Shown here piece after piece: positions 61,949-64,000 of a DNA stretch of 64,000 bases. Location of the stretch: the NCBI GenBank assembly GCA_044336205.1, contig CP172318.1, forward strand, positions 1,488,001 through 1,552,000, in the 5' to 3' direction. The notes under the pieces were generated by a model. That model saw only the letters and a list, made by a program, of their open reading frames with translations, ran no database searches and was not told where the DNA came from. Both the position numbers and the translations under genes were made by a program. Each line of letters begins with the position of its first letter. The stretch's first letter is position 1. The DNA is from Ruoffia sp044336205. Its GTDB lineage: Bacteria; Bacillota; Bacilli; Lactobacillales; Aerococcaceae.

Positions 61949-62791
61949 TTAAACTCCTGAGTAAGCGTTGAATCCACCGTCGATTGGTAATACAACACCG
62001 TTAACAAAGCTTGCCATTTCTTCAGAAGCTAGGAAGAAAGTACCTCCAACTAATTCACTTGCTTCACCGAAACGTCCCATTGGTGTGTTACGGATGATTT
62101 TCTCACCACGTGGTTTTAATGTTTCGTGATCTTCTTCAAACATTAAGTCTACGTTTTGGTGTGTTACTAAGAAGCCTGGTGCAATCGCGTTACAACGAAT
62201 TCCTACTTGAGAGAAGTGAACTGCTAACCATTGTGTGAAGTTAGCAATGGCTGCTTTCGCTCCTGAGTATGCAGGTATTTTCGTTAATGGTGTGAATGCA
62301 TTCATTGAAGCAATGTTAATGATGTTGGCTCCTTCACGTCCAACCATATCTTGTGCGAACACTTGTGTTGGTAATAATGAACCTAAGTAGTTTAAGTTAA
62401 ATACAAACTCGATACCTTGAGTATCTAAGTCAAAGAATGATTTAGTATCTTCAGGTAAATCAACAGCATGGAATTCGTTGTCTGTAGTTGCTTTAGGACT
62501 GTTTCCTCCAGCACCGTTGATTAAGATATCTGTCTTACCTAAGTCAGCATTTACCTGCTCACGAACTGCTTCTAAAGCTTCTTTATCTAAAACGTTAGCT
62601 GCATATGCTTTAGCAACGCCACCAGCTTCAGTAATTTCGTCAGCATATTTTTGAGCTGCTTCTAAGTTTAAGTCTAGCAAAGCAACTTTAGCTCCTGCTT
62701 CAGCGAATTCTTTAGCTAACTCAGCACAGATAACTCCCCCTGCACCTGTAACTACTACGACTTTTTCATTAAAGTTAATTTCGTATGCCAT
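61949..62791 (-). CDS. uxuB: D-mannonate oxidoreductase, SDR type
   Basis: The 280-residue short-chain dehydrogenase has the cofactor motif VTGAGGVICAELAKEFAEAG (TGxxxGIG-like), NGAGGNSP, and the catalytic Ser...YSGAKAA triad. It is the SDR form of fructuronate reductase found in Firmicutes uronate operons (YjmF-like). It interconverts D-fructuronate and D-mannonate. The assignment rests strongly on the adjacent uxuA, 25 bases upstream. Confidence 0.85.
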   Translation of the reverse strand: MAYEINFNEKVVVVTGAGGVICAELAKEFAEAGAKVALLDLNLEAAQKYADEITEAGGVAKAYAANVLDKEALEAVREQVNADLGKTDILINGAGGNSPKATTDNEFHAVDLPEDTKSFFDLDTQGIEFVFNLNYLGSLLPTQVFAQDMVGREGANIINIASMNAFTPLTKIPAYSGAKAAIANFTQWLAVHFSQVGIRCNAIAPGFLVTHQNVDLMFEEDHETLKPRGEKIIRNTPMGRFGEASELVGGTFFLASEEMASFVNGVVLPIDGGFNAYSGV

Positions 62792-62816
62792 GAATTTTTC
62801 TCCTTTTTATGAATGA

Positions 62817-63866
62817 CTATTTAGCGTCTTTGCTAACTGCTTCCCATAGTCCGTGTAGGTAAGTTGCTCCTAACGCACGGTCATATAGACCATATCCTGC
62901 ACGACCTGTTTCTCCCCAAATCATACGGCCGTGGTCTGGACGAATTGGGCCTTCGAAGTCGTAATCATGTAAAGCTTTAATAACTTCGTACATATCGATT
63001 GAACCATATTCACTTGGATGAGCTGATTCTTCGAATGATTTACCTTTACCAGTTAACTTTATGTTACGAGCATGCATGAAGTTAACACGTTTCTTATCTA
63101 AAGCATAACGTAAAATTTCGATTGTATCGTTAGCTGGGTCTGAAGCGTATGACCCTACACACATTGTAATCCCGTTGTTAGGGCTGTCGTATAAGTTAAT
63201 GAATCGCTCAACAGCGTCTTTGTTAGTAATGATACGTGGTAATCCAAAGATTGAGTATGGTGGGTCATCTGGGTGAATTGCCATTTGTACATCAGCTTCC
63301 TCAGCTACAGGGATTACTGCTTCGATGAAGTATTTTAAGTTTTCCCATAATTGTTCTTCATCTACTTTTGAATACTCATCCATGATATTTTTCATTTCTT
63401 CTTTAGTGTAGCTTGAATCCCAACCTGGTAATGCTAACTCACCATTTACTGGGTCCATTTTAGCAGCTACCTCTTCGTCGAAGATTAATGCGTTTGATCC
63501 ATCTTCTAATTCGTAAGCTAGGTCTGTACGAGTCCAGTCGAATACTGGCATGAAGTTGTAACATACAATGTTAACACCTTCTGCACCTAAGTTACGAATA
63601 GTTTGTTTGTAGTTTTCAATTAATTGATCACGTGATGGTTTACCTAATTTTATATCTTCGTGAACTGGCACACTCTCAATAACTGATAATTCTAATCCAG
63701 AAGCTTCAACTGTATCTTTTAATTGTTTAATACGTTCTCTAGACCAAACTTCACCAACTGGAACGTCATAAATTGCAGATACAATTCCTTTCATACCTGG
63801 AATTTGACGAATTTCCTCTAATTTAACTGGATCATCTTCTCCATACCATCTAAAAGTCATTTTCAT
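62817..63866 (-). CDS. uxuA: Mannonate dehydratase
   Basis: The 349-residue TIM-barrel enzyme dehydrates D-mannonate to 2-keto-3-deoxygluconate. Landmarks are MTFRWYGEDDPVKLEEIRQIPGMKGIV, YNFMPVFDWTRTDL, MAIHPDDPPYSIFGLPRI, CVGSYASDPAND, and GPIRPDHGRMIWGE, which carry the metal ligands (His, Asp, Cys). It lies just downstream of uxaC and upstream of uxuB in one operon. GGAG precedes the ATG by about eleven bases. Confidence 0.95.
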   Translation of the reverse strand: MKMTFRWYGEDDPVKLEEIRQIPGMKGIVSAIYDVPVGEVWSRERIKQLKDTVEASGLELSVIESVPVHEDIKLGKPSRDQLIENYKQTIRNLGAEGVNIVCYNFMPVFDWTRTDLAYELEDGSNALIFDEEVAAKMDPVNGELALPGWDSSYTKEEMKNIMDEYSKVDEEQLWENLKYFIEAVIPVAEEADVQMAIHPDDPPYSIFGLPRIITNKDAVERFINLYDSPNNGITMCVGSYASDPANDTIEILRYALDKKRVNFMHARNIKLTGKGKSFEESAHPSEYGSIDMYEVIKALHDYDFEGPIRPDHGRMIWGETGRAGYGLYDRALGATYLHGLWEAVSKDAK

Positions 63867-63883
63867 AATAATACACTCTCCTA

Positions 63884-64000
63884 TTAGTTATTAAAATAAT
63901 TATAAGCGTTCTTATAGCTAATATTCTCAATTAATGTCGTTAACAAATGCTCGTCATTTGGAATTTCTTCACGTTCTACCCAATCACCGATGAAGGTAGC
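63884..64000 (-). CDS. uxaC: Glucuronate isomerase, C-terminal end, cut by window edge
   Basis: The last 38 codons of a gene run in from the right edge and end at the TAA 63886-63884. The readable end IGDWVEREEIPNDEHLLTTL followed by NISYKNAYNYF matches the UxaC C-terminus. UxaC converts D-glucuronate to D-fructuronate, the first step before UxuB and UxuA. The stop codon is 17 bases before the start of uxuA. Confidence 0.85.
   Translation of the reverse strand, partial: ATFIGDWVEREEIPNDEHLLTTLIENISYKNAYNYFNN

Overview
The window is AT-rich chromosomal DNA (roughly two-thirds A+T by eye) from a low-GC Gram-positive fermenter. Pyruvate formate-lyase, AdhE, the anaerobic ribonucleotide reductase, YhaM/YhaN/YhaO, a class A PBP, LacI-type sugar control and a lysine riboswitch all fit the order Lactobacillales. 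The presence of a glycine cleavage system together with a uronate pathway makes me lean to Aerococcaceae or Carnobacteriaceae, but that family guess is from memory and not computed. No tRNA, rRNA, CRISPR array, prophage or intact transposase was seen.

Layout: 1-3314 (-) glycine cleavage genes gcvT-gcvH-gcvPA-gcvPB. 3537-5146 (+) M20 amidohydrolase and a VOC protein. 5255-6426 small membrane proteins, one frameshifted. 6495-10076 (-) a MarR/MhqR-like electrophile-stress operon with a palindromic operator. 10407-11093 (+) YggS. 11225-14047 (-) nrdD-nrdG behind a pair of NrdR boxes, nrdD frameshifted. 14268-19145 a decayed zone: two broken genes, a secreted protein, an ORF-less group IIC intron after the terminator of a MATE pump gene, and a wrecked copper-type P-ATPase. 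19211-21941 (-) a lysine-riboswitch-controlled amino-acid ABC transporter. 21986-24605 (-) AI-2E and AEC family carriers and a broken helix-hairpin-helix gene. 24780-30805 (-) adhE, pflA and pflB, with Rex-type operators at both promoters. 31145-33859 SufT-like protein, DUF1858 protein and a DUF438/hemerythrin/double-PAS protein. 33944-42397 (-) His-rich SRPBCC protein, yhaM, a fused yhaO-yhaN frame, a YlbF-family protein and a class A PBP. 42680-48392 (-) the glycogen operon glgB-glgCD-glgA. 48600-50532 a candidate structured RNA, then a leucine attenuator leader and a branched-chain amino-acid binding protein. 51369-53612 gloA-like gene, cdd, a glutaredoxin-like gene and a DUF368 transporter. 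53666-58870 a LacI-type regulator (frameshifted) divergent from malQ-glgP. 59274-64000 (-) a uronate operon uxaC-uxuA-uxuB-HAD-GH3.

How it fits together: carbon is stored by GlgB/GlgC-GlgD/GlgA and recovered by MalQ/GlgP. CRE/LacI-like operators lie at both loci. Pyruvate is disposed of anaerobically by PflB and AdhE, probably under Rex (NADH/NAD+) control, while NrdDG supplies dNTPs without oxygen. Hexuronates enter through UxaC/UxuB/UxuA.

Two things deserve attention. First, a family of roughly 150-bp imperfectly palindromic repeats (two good copies and one degraded), a GC-richer candidate small RNA upstream of glgB, and a leucine attenuator followed by a second Leu-periodic mini-ORF are the least explained elements. 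Second, at least five otherwise conserved genes are broken by single-base indels, mostly in homopolymers, and two fused frames (YhaO-YhaN, GlgC-GlgD) have a G-run at the junction. Sequence error must be excluded before any of these is called a pseudogene or a fusion.
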